Assembly (NCBI GenBank): GCA_964617555.1
Contig: CAZTYP010000109.1
Location: 1-55,249, forward strand
Direction of reading: 5' to 3'
Length of the DNA: 55,249 nt
From: 1-14-2-50-31-20 sp964617555
Lineage (GTDB): Bacteria > Bacteroidota > Ignavibacteria > Ignavibacteriales > Melioribacteraceae
This document shows positions 9,661 to 18,050 of this stretch, one piece after another. Numbering within the stretch: the first letter of the stretch is position 1; every line of letters starts with the position of its first letter. Position numbers and translations under genes: made by a program. The notes under the pieces are model-generated. The model saw only the letters and a program-made list of their open reading frames with translations, had not been told where the DNA came from and did not search any database.

Positions 9661-10191
9661 TTATTTAAGTAAATATTTAAGCTGTTGTCGTAAATATTTA
9701 AGGGCCCTACTCATTTGGGTTTCAACGGTTTTAACTGAGATATCAAGAGTTAATGCAATTTCGGAATAAGTTAAATTATCGAATCTATGCATACAAAAAA
9801 TTTCACGACGTTTTTCGGGCAATTCAGAAATTGCTTTCGAAATTGCTTTTTCCAACTCATTATTTATTGCAATATTATCGGGGAGGTCCTTTTTTTGAAC
9901 AATTATCACTTCAATATCAACATCATTGAAGTTTTTATTTCTTTGAATATACTTTAGCGATTGATTTTTTACGGCGGAATACAGGTAAGACTTAAAGTTA
10001 AGTGTAAAATCCAATTTGTTTCTGTTATTCCATATATTTACAAAAACATCATGAACAACATCCTCGGCAATCTGTTCATCTTTTACATATCTGTAAGAAA
10101 AATAGACCAGATGCTCATAATAATGCTTAAAAAGCTGTTCATAAAGAACTACATTGCCTTTTTTAATATTTTCAACTTCAAAACTTTTCAA
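9661..10191 (-). CDS. ECF-type RNA polymerase sigma factor (FecI-like)
   Basis: 176 residues with sigma-70 region 2 (~18-85, YEQLFKHYYEHLVYFSYRYV, AEDVVHDVFVNIW) and region 4 (~115-170, LPEKRREIFCMHRFDNLTYS, LDISVKTVETQMSRALKYL). It should direct RNA polymerase to the receptor/beta-helix promoter when released by FecR. The only in-frame start before an upstream stop is TTG at 10191 and no clear ribosome site is visible, so the exact N-terminus is uncertain. It starts after the strong terminator that closes the uronate operon, so it is a separate transcription unit. Confidence 0.9.
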   Translation of the reverse strand: MKSFEVENIKKGNVVLYEQLFKHYYEHLVYFSYRYVKDEQIAEDVVHDVFVNIWNNRNKLDFTLNFKSYLYSAVKNQSLKYIQRNKNFNDVDIEVIIVQKKDLPDNIAINNELEKAISKAISELPEKRREIFCMHRFDNLTYSEIALTLDISVKTVETQMSRALKYLRQQLKYLLK

Positions 10192-10294
10192 GTTGCAAAA
10201 TTTTATTTAATAAAGAATAGGGCAACAAAGATAATAAAAAAATAAAGGCTATTAATTATATTATAATTTTAAAAATTTTTGCAAATAAAGATAT

Positions 10295-10337
10295 AAAAAA
10301 AAGGTTGCCCAAAGTTACACGAATTTTTGGGACAACC
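10295..10337 (-). terminator. Intrinsic terminator after gnd
   Basis: On the minus strand GGTTGTCCCAAA (from 10337) pairs with TTTGGGCAACC (to 10303), 11 bp with one bulged base and a 12-base loop, followed directly by eight Ts (10302-10295). This is a textbook intrinsic terminator and closes the uronate operon. Confidence 0.9.
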
Positions 10338-10366
10338 CTTTGTTGTTAAATAACAGTCCTAATTAT

Positions 10367-11818
10367 CTAAGCATTATATGTTGACGAAGCGGTATTACCT
10401 CCGCGCCCCGTCCAGTTTGTATGGAAAAATTCTCCGCGCGGTTTGTCAACTCTTTCATAAGTATGTGCTCCGAAATAATCTCGTTGTGCTTGCAGTAAAT
10501 TAGCCGGCAATCTTCCGTTTCTGTAGCCGTCAAAATAGTTCAACGCCGTAGATATTGCCGGAATCCAAATACCGTTGGAAGCGGCAACGGCAACAACATT
10601 TCGCCAAGATGTTTGGGCATCATCTATTTTTTGTTTAAAATAAGAATCGAGCAATAAATTAGATAATTCAGGGTTGTTATCGAACGCTTCTTTTATTTTG
10701 CCAAGAAATACCGAACGGATAATACAACCGCCTCTCCACATAAGAGCAATGCCGCCGTAATTTAAATTCCAGCCGTATTCTGCCGCCGCAGCTCTCATCA
10801 AAACATATCCTTGCGCATAAGAAACTATCTTGGAAGCAAGTAAAGCTTTTCTCAAATCTTCGAGGAATGCTTTTTTATCTCCGCTAAATTTAGGTGTAGG
10901 GCCGGAAAGTATTTTTGATGCTTCAACCCGCTCTTCTTTCATTGCCGATAAAGTACGGGCATAAACGGCTTCGCCGATTAATGTTAAAGGAACACCTAAT
11001 TCAAGAGAAGAGATTGCCGTCCATTTGCCTGTGCCTTTTTGTCCGGCGGTATCAAGAATTTTTTCAACGAGCGGGTTACCGTCATCATCTTTGTATGCCA
11101 AAATATCTCTTGTAATTTCAATTAAATAACTATCAAGTTCGCCTTTGTTCCATTCGGCAAAAACTTCGTGCATTTCGTCATAACTCATACCAAGCAAATC
11201 TTTCATTACTTGATATACTTCGGTAATCAACTGCATATCTCCGTATTCAATTCCGTTATGTACCATTTTAACGAAATGGCCGGCACCGTTCTCGCCAACC
11301 CATTCACAGCAAGGGGAACCGTCTTCAACTTTTGCGGCAATATCTTGGAAAATAGGTTTAACTGCTTCCCAGGCTTGCGGGGAACCGCCCGGCATAATTG
11401 AAGGTCCAAGCAAAGCTCCTTCTTCACCGCCGGAAACTCCGGTACCTATAAATAACAATCCTTTTTCTTCAACATATTTTGTTCTGCGAATTGTATCGTT
11501 ATAATTGGAATTACCACCGTCAATAATGATATCCCCCTCTTCAAGATAAGGGATTACCTGCTCTATGAAAGCATCTACCGGAGCACCGGCTTTAACCATT
11601 ATCATCACTTTACGAGGACGTTTTAATGCGTTAACAAATTCTTCAACGGAATGTGTCCCTATTATATTTTTGCCTTTTCCTCTACCATTAATAAAATTAT
11701 CCACTTTGGAAGTTGTTCTGTTATAAACAGCCACCGTATAGCCGTGGCTCTCCATGTTCAGCACTAAGTTTTCTCCCATTACGGCTAAGCCTACCAAACC
11801 GATATCTGCTTTACTCAT
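10367..11818 (-). CDS. gnd: 6-phosphogluconate dehydrogenase, decarboxylating
   Basis: 483 residues from the ATG at 11818, which has GGAG six bases upstream; the longer frame to 11863 lacks a ribosome site. It oxidises 6-phosphogluconate to ribulose 5-phosphate and CO2 with NAD(P)+. Visible features: Rossmann motif GLAVMGENLVLN (~7-18), substrate motif GVSGGEEGALLGPSIMPGG, catalytic segment GHFVKMVHNGIEYGDMQ, and C-terminal helical domain with GGCIIRS. Length is normal for the family. It is the last gene of the uronate operon, separated from the larA-like gene by 49 bases. There is no zwf or pgl nearby; the partners here are uronate genes, so its substrate may come from gluconate phosphorylation rather than from glucose 6-phosphate. 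Confidence 0.95.
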   Translation of the reverse strand: MSKADIGLVGLAVMGENLVLNMESHGYTVAVYNRTTSKVDNFINGRGKGKNIIGTHSVEEFVNALKRPRKVMIMVKAGAPVDAFIEQVIPYLEEGDIIIDGGNSNYNDTIRRTKYVEEKGLLFIGTGVSGGEEGALLGPSIMPGGSPQAWEAVKPIFQDIAAKVEDGSPCCEWVGENGAGHFVKMVHNGIEYGDMQLITEVYQVMKDLLGMSYDEMHEVFAEWNKGELDSYLIEITRDILAYKDDDGNPLVEKILDTAGQKGTGKWTAISSLELGVPLTLIGEAVYARTLSAMKEERVEASKILSGPTPKFSGDKKAFLEDLRKALLASKIVSYAQGYVLMRAAAAEYGWNLNYGGIALMWRGGCIIRSVFLGKIKEAFDNNPELSNLLLDSYFKQKIDDAQTSWRNVVAVAASNGIWIPAISTALNYFDGYRNGRLPANLLQAQRDYFGAHTYERVDKPRGEFFHTNWTGRGGNTASSTYNA

Positions 11819-11867
11819 TTTTTCTCCTTTAGTTTTATTAAATATTTTTTTATAAACTTTCAAAAAT

Positions 11868-13145
11868 TTAACTCTCTTTAAACCTCTCTTTATAAGCCCA
11901 CAATCCTATTGCAGGATTTGAAATATAAAAGATCTCTTCTCCGTCCGGCATTATATTAAACCCGTCTTTTAATTTTTCCGGATTATATTTTTTCATCATT
12001 TTATCTAAATCGGCATAATTAAAATTAACACTTTCAATCTCCTCTTTAGAAATTTTACCGGAACAATAAGTAATTGTAAATCTGTTTTCGGATGAACCGT
12101 GAATAAGGTGTGCGGCAGCACTCAAATTATTTTGCAAATCTTCATTTCGCTCAACAAGCTGCAATATTTCCGGAGTTGTAAGATATCCGTATTTTCTTAT
12201 TAATCTGTCAATCTCTTTATCTTCACCGAATTCGTGAAGCCCCGGTGCAAGAACAATCAATTCCCCACCGTTGTCAATTGCCATACGGGTTCTGTATATT
12301 GATTTATTTCCGAGCCAAGTGCTTTTAAATTCAGAAGGGTCTAAATATACCACCACTTTTTTTAGCGGTTTATCCAACATCTCAAAATTCACTTCAAGAG
12401 ATAACTCGGCAGCTCGTTCAAAACATTCATAATCATCCCCAATAAACAACCCTCGCATAACCAATTTATCGTTTTCATCTTTACCGATAACGGTTTGTAC
12501 GTAAACCACGGGTAAATCTTTCCCGAAATTTTCGGATGCATAATTCAGAACTCTTCTAACGGGTGTATCAGCCCGTCCCATCATTTTTTCCATACCGTAA
12601 GCCGCACCAAGAAAATGACTTTTATTAATCCCTTCTTGTCCTCCGGTTCCCACAAAAATATTCTTATTATAATTTGCCATTCCCACAACTTCGTGAGGTA
12701 CCACTTGTCCGATTGAAAGTATTAAATCAAACCCTCCGGTAACAAGCAGCTTATTAACTTGTGCAGGCCAATCGTAATTCACTTTTCCGTCCGATACTTC
12801 TTTTACATATTCTGCGGGAACAACACCTAAAGTGTGTAAATCTTCTTTCCAATTATGAATACGAAACAATTCTTTCGGAATTTTTCCGAACATAGTTGTA
12901 AGTTCTTTTTCCGTCATTGCAAAATGAGTACCCAAGGCAGGAAGAATATCCGTTAACTTATCGCCGTAATATTCATAAGCATATTGGGTAAGCTCCCCCG
13001 CCTTTGAATGAAACCGGGTAAAATCCGGAGGAATAGCCAACACTTTTTTCTTTTTCCCGAGTTTATCCAGGGCTTTATAAAGTCCTTTTTTCATTTCTGC
13101 GGTTGTAATAACAGTATCTTTACTTCCTTTTGCATAATAAAGCAT
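11868..13145 (-). CDS. LarA-family nickel-pincer racemase/epimerase; candidate D-mannonate/D-gluconate 2-epimerase
   Basis: 425 residues of the LarA (DUF2088) superfamily, which racemise or epimerise 2-hydroxyacids with a nickel-pincer nucleotide. The residues matching the catalytic set are visible with exact LarA spacing: His74 (LGTHFAMT), His151 (PHEVVGM), Lys161 ten residues later (the covalent cofactor lysine) and His177 sixteen after that; PPDFTR at 39-44 resembles the LarA nucleotide/arginine loop. LarA superfamily members acting on gluconate have been reported, to my recollection. Position between a KDG-kinase-family gene and gnd, in an operon that makes D-mannonate, supports a sugar-acid epimerase. 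The larB, larC and larE cofactor genes are not in this window. Substrate assignment is inference. Confidence 0.8.
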   Translation of the reverse strand: MLYYAKGSKDTVITTAEMKKGLYKALDKLGKKKKVLAIPPDFTRFHSKAGELTQYAYEYYGDKLTDILPALGTHFAMTEKELTTMFGKIPKELFRIHNWKEDLHTLGVVPAEYVKEVSDGKVNYDWPAQVNKLLVTGGFDLILSIGQVVPHEVVGMANYNKNIFVGTGGQEGINKSHFLGAAYGMEKMMGRADTPVRRVLNYASENFGKDLPVVYVQTVIGKDENDKLVMRGLFIGDDYECFERAAELSLEVNFEMLDKPLKKVVVYLDPSEFKSTWLGNKSIYRTRMAIDNGGELIVLAPGLHEFGEDKEIDRLIRKYGYLTTPEILQLVERNEDLQNNLSAAAHLIHGSSENRFTITYCSGKISKEEIESVNFNYADLDKMMKKYNPEKLKDGFNIMPDGEEIFYISNPAIGLWAYKERFKES

Positions 13146-13160
13146 TTTTGTTCCTCAATT

Positions 13161-13202
13161 AAAAAAATAAAAACAAACAAGGAGGAGTGGCGCTCCTCCT
13201 TG
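13161..13202 (-). terminator. Hairpin with U-rich tail upstream of the larA-like gene
   Basis: On the minus strand CAAGGAGGAG (13202-13193) pairs perfectly with CTCCTCCTTG (13187-13178), 10 bp with a 5-base loop, followed by TTTGTTTTTATTTTTTT. It would end transcripts coming from the kinase gene unless prevented. The larA-like start lies 16 bases further on. Confidence 0.8.
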
Positions 13203-13261
13203 AATTATCCCTTAGGGATTAGGAGGTACCATGATTGTAGCACAACTTACCATCATAGTAT
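13203..13261 (-). promoter_or_regulatory. Candidate attenuator leader between kinase and larA-like genes
   Basis: In transcript order: hairpin 1 (TACTATGAT at 13259-13251 with ATCATGGTA at 13233-13225, one G-T pair); segment CCTCCT (13225-13220); hairpin 2 (ATCCC-TAA-GGGAT, 13219-13207); then the terminator arm AAGGAGGAG. CCTCCT can pair with AGGAGG of the terminator's first arm, so an antiterminator and the terminator exclude each other. A 14-codon ORF covers hairpin 1 and CCTCCT. This is the layout of a leader-peptide attenuator; function is inferred. Confidence 0.55.
13212..13256 (-). CDS. Putative 14-residue leader peptide
   Basis: ATG five bases after the kinase stop codon starts a short frame encoding MMVSCATIMVPPNP, whose stop codon TAA forms the loop of the ATCCC/GGGAT hairpin. 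There is no clear ribosome site of its own, so it would depend on re-initiation after the kinase gene. The Pro-Pro-Asn-Pro end is encoded by the CCTCCT that could act as antiterminator arm; proline runs slow ribosomes. Could be chance; no homology is claimed. Confidence 0.35.
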   Translation of the reverse strand: MMVSCATIMVPPNP

Positions 13262-14341
13262 TTATCTTTTAACTCTTGCATTTCCTTTCCAAATACTCCA
13301 AACCATATCTTCATCAGCAGGCTGAGCATAATCGGTTAAAAAGGTTGCAGCCAATGCCCCGCTTGCCCAACCGAATTGTATCCATTTTTCCGGCTCCCAT
13401 TCTTTAAGGATGCCGTATAGCATTCCACCGACAAAGCCGTCGCCGCCGCCAATTCTATCCAACACTTTTATTTCGCGCGGTTTTACAATATGCCAATTGT
13501 TCCCTTCCAACATAATTCCACCCCATAAATGGGTATTTGTATTCACAACTTCTCTGAGTGTTGTTGCAAAAACAGAAGCATTCGGAAATGTTTCTTTTAC
13601 ACGTCCAATCATTTCTTTAAAATTATCTATCTTTTCTTCTATGTTTGTACCGCCTGCTTCGGGCCCTTTAATACCAAAGCAAAGTTGAAAATCTTCTTCG
13701 TTACCTACAAGTATATCGGCAACAGAAGCTATCTCGGTAAATGCGGAACGCAATTCTTCTTCCCTTCCAATCCAAAAAGAAGCGCGATAGTTTAGGTCAA
13801 AAGAGATTTTTGTTCCGAATTTTTTTGCAGCACGCGCCAACTCCAAAGAGAATTTACTTGTCTCCGGTGAAAGAGCCGCAATTAATCCGGAGAGATGTAA
13901 TATCTGTACTCCTTCTTTTTCGAAAATTCTTTCCAAATCAAAATCGTCAACACTTAATGTGCGTCCTACTTCGCCGGCTCTGTCGTTCTGTACACGAGGA
14001 CCACGCGAACCGAAACCACTTCCGGCAATATTGAATTGATGACGGTATCCCCATGGACCGCCTTGTTCAACCTCTTTACCTTCGTAATCCATAAAGCGAG
14101 CACGCAAATCGCTTTTAATGAAAGTGGCAATGGGGCTATCTTTTACAAAAGTGGTAAGTACTTTTACAGGCAAACCCAAATAAGATGATATGCTTGCCAC
14201 ATTGCTTTCGGCACTTGTTGCTTGCATTTGAAACATATTGCTGCTGTGTACAGGTTGCCCGCTTACCGGAGTAATTCTTACCCCCATACTTGTAGGGACA
14301 ACAAGAGCATATTTACAGTTTTCTTTTAATTGTAACGCCAT
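13262..14341 (-). CDS. kdgK: PfkB-family sugar-acid kinase, KDG kinase type
   Basis: 359 residues, ribokinase/PfkB fold. The C-terminal PfkB signature is LDRIGGGDGFVGGMLYG with catalytic Asp301, and FDLNYRASFW (~181-190) is typical of 2-keto-3-deoxygluconate kinases. By family it phosphorylates KDG to KDPG, the usual step after mannonate dehydratase. In this operon neither mannonate dehydratase (uxuA) nor KDPG aldolase (kdgA) is present, while an epimerase candidate and gnd follow, so gluconate is an alternative substrate to test. It starts about 50 bases after the SDR gene and ends at the attenuator-like leader. Confidence 0.85.
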   Translation of the reverse strand: MALQLKENCKYALVVPTSMGVRITPVSGQPVHSSNMFQMQATSAESNVASISSYLGLPVKVLTTFVKDSPIATFIKSDLRARFMDYEGKEVEQGGPWGYRHQFNIAGSGFGSRGPRVQNDRAGEVGRTLSVDDFDLERIFEKEGVQILHLSGLIAALSPETSKFSLELARAAKKFGTKISFDLNYRASFWIGREEELRSAFTEIASVADILVGNEEDFQLCFGIKGPEAGGTNIEEKIDNFKEMIGRVKETFPNASVFATTLREVVNTNTHLWGGIMLEGNNWHIVKPREIKVLDRIGGGDGFVGGMLYGILKEWEPEKWIQFGWASGALAATFLTDYAQPADEDMVWSIWKGNARVKR

Positions 14342-14392
14342 AATTAATAATCCTGAATTTATTTTTTCCTTAGCTTATTTTATTGTTATTTT

Positions 14393-15244
14393 TTATACTC
14401 CGCTATAAGCATTAAATCCGCCGTCTATGGCAAGCACGGTACCGGTAACAAATTTAGAAATATCGGAAAGCAAATAAAGCACCGCACCTTGCAAATCTTC
14501 CGGTTCACCGAATTTACCCATAGGAGTATTATTCAGAATTTTTTCACCCCGTTCAGTAAGCTCGTTTGTCTTTTCATCTATCAACAAAAATCTGTTTTGA
14601 TTTGTTAAGAAAAATCCCGGAGCAATTGCATTTACTCTTATATTTACTTTTGCAAAGTGAACGGCAAGCCATTCGGTAAAATTATTTATGGAAGATTTTG
14701 CGGCGGAATATGCCGGAATTTTTGTAAGGGGATGATAAGCATTCATTGAGGAAATATTTAAAATAACTCCTTTTTCTTTTTCCACCATCTCCTTTGAAAA
14801 AACCATTGTAGGTAAAAGTGTACCTTGAAAATTAAGGGCAAAAACCTTCTCAAATCCTTCAATATCAAGATTAAAGAAAGAACCCTCATGTTGATTTTTA
14901 TTTTCGGGAGTAATAAATTCGTTTGCTGTTGTAGCTTTGGGAGAATTACCCCCCGCACCATTAATAAGAATATCTATTTCCCCCAGTTCGCTTGTTACAA
15001 CCGCTTTTGCACTTTCCAATGATTCTCTTTCAAGAACATTAGCTACAACGCCAATGGATTTTGTTCCGGTTTCTTTTTCAATAAGTTTTGCGGTTTTGTC
15101 CGCACTTTCTTTAAACAAATCCAATATTGCCGTCTTTACTCCCACCGACCCGAGAGCCAATCCTATTGCGGTTCCTATAACACCACCGCCACCGGTAATA
15201 ACACAAACTTTGTTTTCCAAATCATCAAACGAAATACGCTTCAT
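14393..15244 (-). CDS. SDR-family D-mannonate oxidoreductase (fructuronate reductase)
   Basis: 283 residues. NAD(P) motif TGGGGVIGTAIG (17-28), NGAGG (95-99), and the catalytic set Ser165/166, Tyr179, Lys183 (PAYSAAKSS) mark a classical short-chain dehydrogenase. The sequence GAGGNSPKATT and the ~280-residue length match the SDR subgroup of mannonate reductases that replaces the long-chain UxuB in many bacteria. It would reduce D-fructuronate to D-mannonate. It lies between the TRAP transporter and the kinase gene in the uronate operon; the two enzymes feeding it (UxaC, UxaE) are upstream. It is non-orthologous to E. coli UxuB, so I leave the symbol empty. Confidence 0.85.
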   Translation of the reverse strand: MKRISFDDLENKVCVITGGGGVIGTAIGLALGSVGVKTAILDLFKESADKTAKLIEKETGTKSIGVVANVLERESLESAKAVVTSELGEIDILINGAGGNSPKATTANEFITPENKNQHEGSFFNLDIEGFEKVFALNFQGTLLPTMVFSKEMVEKEKGVILNISSMNAYHPLTKIPAYSAAKSSINNFTEWLAVHFAKVNIRVNAIAPGFFLTNQNRFLLIDEKTNELTERGEKILNNTPMGKFGEPEDLQGAVLYLLSDISKFVTGTVLAIDGGFNAYSGV

Positions 15245-15265
15245 AGTTTTCTCACAATTTATTTA

Positions 15266-16570
15266 TCAATTAATTAATCCGAAATATTTTGGCAACACTA
15301 AACTTAAACTCGGTATATATGTAATAAGCATTAACGCCACTATCATTGCAATAAAAAGGGGTAATAACGGTTTAATTACTTTTTCTATGGAGGTGTTTGC
15401 AACACTGCATCCAACAAACAAAACACTTCCTACAGGCGGAGTGCATAATCCTATACTTAAATTAAGCACCATCATAATGCCGAACTGTATGGGGTCCATT
15501 CCCAACGAGGTAACAACGGGAAGAAAAATAGGCGTAAAGATTAAAACCGCCGGTGTCATATCCATAAATGTTCCTACAGCCAACAATATCAAATTTATTA
15601 TCAAAAGTATTACAAAAGGGTTATCGGATATACCCATTAACGTTGCCGTTATTATTTGAGGGATGTTCTGATAAGCCATAACCCACGACATTGCAATTGA
15701 TGCGCCTATTAAAAGCATTACTACCGCAGTAGTTGCGGCACTGCCGAGCAATATATCTTTTAAATCTTTCAGTTTTATCTCTTTATAAAAAACTACGGAA
15801 AGTAGAAATGAATACAACACGGCAATTGCCGATGCTTCGGTAGCGGTAAAGTAGCCGGCAACAATGCCACCTATAACAATTATAATTAATGTTAAACTGG
15901 GGATGGCATCAACAAGTTTTACAAATGCCGTTTTTAGTGTAATCTTTTCCCCTACGGGATATCCGCGTTTATAAGCATAAACAGCGGCAACCCCCATTAA
16001 CGAAAGTCCGACAATAATTCCGGGTATGTATCCGGCAATAAATAATGCGGCAATAGAAACCCCGCCGCTGGCAAGCGAATAAACAATTAAAATATTACTT
16101 GGCGGAATTATTAAACCGGTAGTGGCAGAAGTGATGTTAACCGCAGCACTGAAATTTTTATCGTATCCTTCAGCTTCCATTTTTTCGCCCATAAAGCCTC
16201 CAATAGCCGAAGCTGCTGCAACGGCTGAACCGGAAATTGCACCGAAAAACATGGCGGCCATAATATTAACAAAAGCCAATCCTCCGGGTAATCTTCCCAC
16301 AAGAACTTTTGCAAAATCGATGAGTCGTCTTGCAATTCCCCCGCTGTTCATTAAATTTCCGGCAAGTATAAAAAAAGGTATTGCAAGCAACGAAAAACTA
16401 TCTAACCCCGTTGCCATTTGTTGTGCAACGGTTGTTAAAGAAGGGAGTGTATCTATACTTAACAACATTGTAAGGATTGCGGAAATTCCGATGCTGAAAG
16501 ATATCGGTACGCCTATCATTAAAAGCAACACAAAACTTATTACCAAAACCAATACTTCGGTTAATTCCAT
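15266..16570 (-). CDS. dctM: TRAP transporter large permease (DctM)
   Basis: 434 residues with about 12 membrane segments; start ATG at 16570, one base after the DctQ stop, with GGAAGGA inside the end of dctQ. Family signatures include GVPISFSIG, LLAIPFFILAGNLMNSGG and PPSNILIVY. It forms the sodium-driven channel of a tripartite TRAP importer. Position among uronate genes implies uptake of galacturonate or glucuronate across the inner membrane. The longer frame reaching 16600 would overlap dctQ and is not preferred. Confidence 0.93.
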   Translation of the reverse strand: MELTEVLVLVISFVLLLMIGVPISFSIGISAILTMLLSIDTLPSLTTVAQQMATGLDSFSLLAIPFFILAGNLMNSGGIARRLIDFAKVLVGRLPGGLAFVNIMAAMFFGAISGSAVAAASAIGGFMGEKMEAEGYDKNFSAAVNITSATTGLIIPPSNILIVYSLASGGVSIAALFIAGYIPGIIVGLSLMGVAAVYAYKRGYPVGEKITLKTAFVKLVDAIPSLTLIIIVIGGIVAGYFTATEASAIAVLYSFLLSVVFYKEIKLKDLKDILLGSAATTAVVMLLIGASIAMSWVMAYQNIPQIITATLMGISDNPFVILLIINLILLAVGTFMDMTPAVLIFTPIFLPVVTSLGMDPIQFGIMMVLNLSIGLCTPPVGSVLFVGCSVANTSIEKVIKPLLPLFIAMIVALMLITYIPSLSLVLPKYFGLIN

Positions 16571-16571
16571 T

Positions 16572-17051
16572 TTATCCTTCCCTCGATTTGATAATTTCAA
16601 AAATATTTTCTGCGGAATAGAATATTATTAATAACCCGCTAATTGGAAGTGCGAGATATACATAACCCAATTGTATTTGTAGCGATGCGGAAATTTGCTG
16701 TAAGTATAGAACTAATCCTACCAAATTAATACCTCCGATAACCATTACGGTTAAAGCGAAAAACAATACGGCACTATGGATAAAAATCTCAATATATGTT
16801 CTAATAGGTTCGTTTGCTTTGTTGGCAAAATAATCTATTGCAAGATGCATTTTTTTTCCGGTAACATACCCCGCTCCAATCATCCCCAGCCAGATAAGCA
16901 AATATCGGGTAAGTTCTTCCGTCCAAGAGCTGGGATTTCCTAATATAAATCTCGAAAAAACTTGCCATGACACATTGAATACCATCAATGATAAAAGAGC
17001 AACTAAAAAATATTCAATTGTTTTATCAATCTTTAATTTTAACGATTTCAT
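16572..17051 (-). CDS. dctQ: TRAP transporter small permease (DctQ)
   Basis: 159 residues with four membrane helices, the typical size for DctQ. Motifs include NVSWQVFSRFILGNPSSWTE and LLIWLGMIGAGYVTGKKMHL, where the tryptophan/glutamate segment after helix 1 is characteristic. It pairs with DctM and the binding protein. It begins immediately after the dctP stop with no spacing, and its stop is one base before dctM, so the three genes are translationally coupled. Confidence 0.92.
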   Translation of the reverse strand: MKSLKLKIDKTIEYFLVALLSLMVFNVSWQVFSRFILGNPSSWTEELTRYLLIWLGMIGAGYVTGKKMHLAIDYFANKANEPIRTYIEIFIHSAVLFFALTVMVIGGINLVGLVLYLQQISASLQIQLGYVYLALPISGLLIIFYSAENIFEIIKSREG

Positions 17052-18035
17052 TTATTCACTCTTTATTTCTTTAATTAATTGATATAATGCCGGATCTGTT
17101 TTTTTATACTGCTCATAAAGTGAAATTACTTTTTCCTCGAACGGTTTTTTATCCGGATACGATATTTTAACACCGCTTTCGGCAACCTTTGCCAATGCGT
17201 CTTCCGTTGCTTTCTTCCATAACTTACGTTGATATACTACGGAAGAATCAACGGCGGCTTGTAACCACTGTTGTTCTTGCTCGGTTAAAGAATTCCAAAT
17301 TTTTGTACTGATAATAAGTACATCGGGAACGGAGGTATGTTCATCCAATGAATAATATTTGCAAACCTCATAATGTTTGGAAAGATAGAAAGAGGGCGGA
17401 TTATTTTCCGCACCGTCAACAACGCCTTGTTGCAACGCCGTGTAAAGTTCTCCCCACGAAATCGGTGTGGCGGAACCACCGAGAGTATTTACCATTTTAA
17501 CGGATGTTGCACTCTCCTGAACTCTTATTTTTAACCCCACCAAATCAGCAGGAGTATTAATCGGTTTATCCTTTGTATAAAAACTGCGACTGCCCGCATC
17601 GTAGTAACATAAGCCTACAATTAATTTTTTCTCGCTACTCTTTAAAATTTCTTTCCCTATTTTCCCGTCAAGGATAGAAAAGAGATGTTGTTTGTTTCTG
17701 AAAATATAGGGCAAATTAAATATTGTATAAGACGAAGCAAAAGCCTCCAAAACTGAAGCCGAAACTTTAGTCATTCCCAAACTTCCTATTTGAAGCAATT
17801 CCACACACTCTCGCTCTGTTCCCAATTGCTGACTGGGATAAATATCCACGCGCATTTTACCTTGGGAATTTTTTTTCAGTTGTTCCGCCATATAAACCAT
17901 TGCCTTATGTACCGGATGCGATGCGTCAAGACCATGCCCGAGTTTAATTATTTTTACATCGGATTTTACCGAACAACCCATAAAAAGCAACGCTATAAAA
18001 AACAGAGCAGATAAAATAAAATTCTTATACTTCAT
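17052..18035 (-). CDS. dctP: TRAP solute-binding lipoprotein (DctP family), predicted uronate binding
   Basis: 327 residues. Lipoprotein signal: hydrophobic core then LLFMGC with the lipidated cysteine at residue 21, so the binding protein is probably tethered to a membrane rather than free in the periplasm. DctP features include HGLDASHPVHKAM, GLKIRVQES (the arginine normally contacts the substrate carboxylate) and VDGAENNPPSFYLS. Family members with this motif set commonly bind uronates or other sugar acids; the adjacent UxaC/UxaE genes make galacturonate or glucuronate likely. First gene of the dctPQM set, 15 bases after uxaC. Confidence 0.92.
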   Translation of the reverse strand: MKYKNFILSALFFIALLFMGCSVKSDVKIIKLGHGLDASHPVHKAMVYMAEQLKKNSQGKMRVDIYPSQQLGTERECVELLQIGSLGMTKVSASVLEAFASSYTIFNLPYIFRNKQHLFSILDGKIGKEILKSSEKKLIVGLCYYDAGSRSFYTKDKPINTPADLVGLKIRVQESATSVKMVNTLGGSATPISWGELYTALQQGVVDGAENNPPSFYLSKHYEVCKYYSLDEHTSVPDVLIISTKIWNSLTEQEQQWLQAAVDSSVVYQRKLWKKATEDALAKVAESGVKISYPDKKPFEEKVISLYEQYKKTDPALYQLIKEIKSE

Positions 18036-18050
18036 TATTATCCTTTATTA

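Noticed and set aside
13231..13272. 13-codon plus-strand ORF behind a perfect AGGAGG
   Set aside because: It lies on the strand opposite all genes, and the AGGAGG is explained as the complement of the CCTCCT arm of the attenuator-like leader.
13262..14341. Kinase as a dedicated gluconate kinase of the GntK or FGGY type
   Set aside because: It is clearly PfkB-type with KDG-kinase motifs; gluconate is kept only as a possible alternative substrate.
14937..15659. 240-codon plus-strand open frame
   Set aside because: It is antisense to the clear SDR and DctM genes, low in complexity and rich in Asn/Ile/Thr, with no ribosome site or recognisable motif.
16122..16631. 169-codon plus-strand open frame
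   Set aside because: Antisense shadow of dctM/dctQ; no coherent domain.
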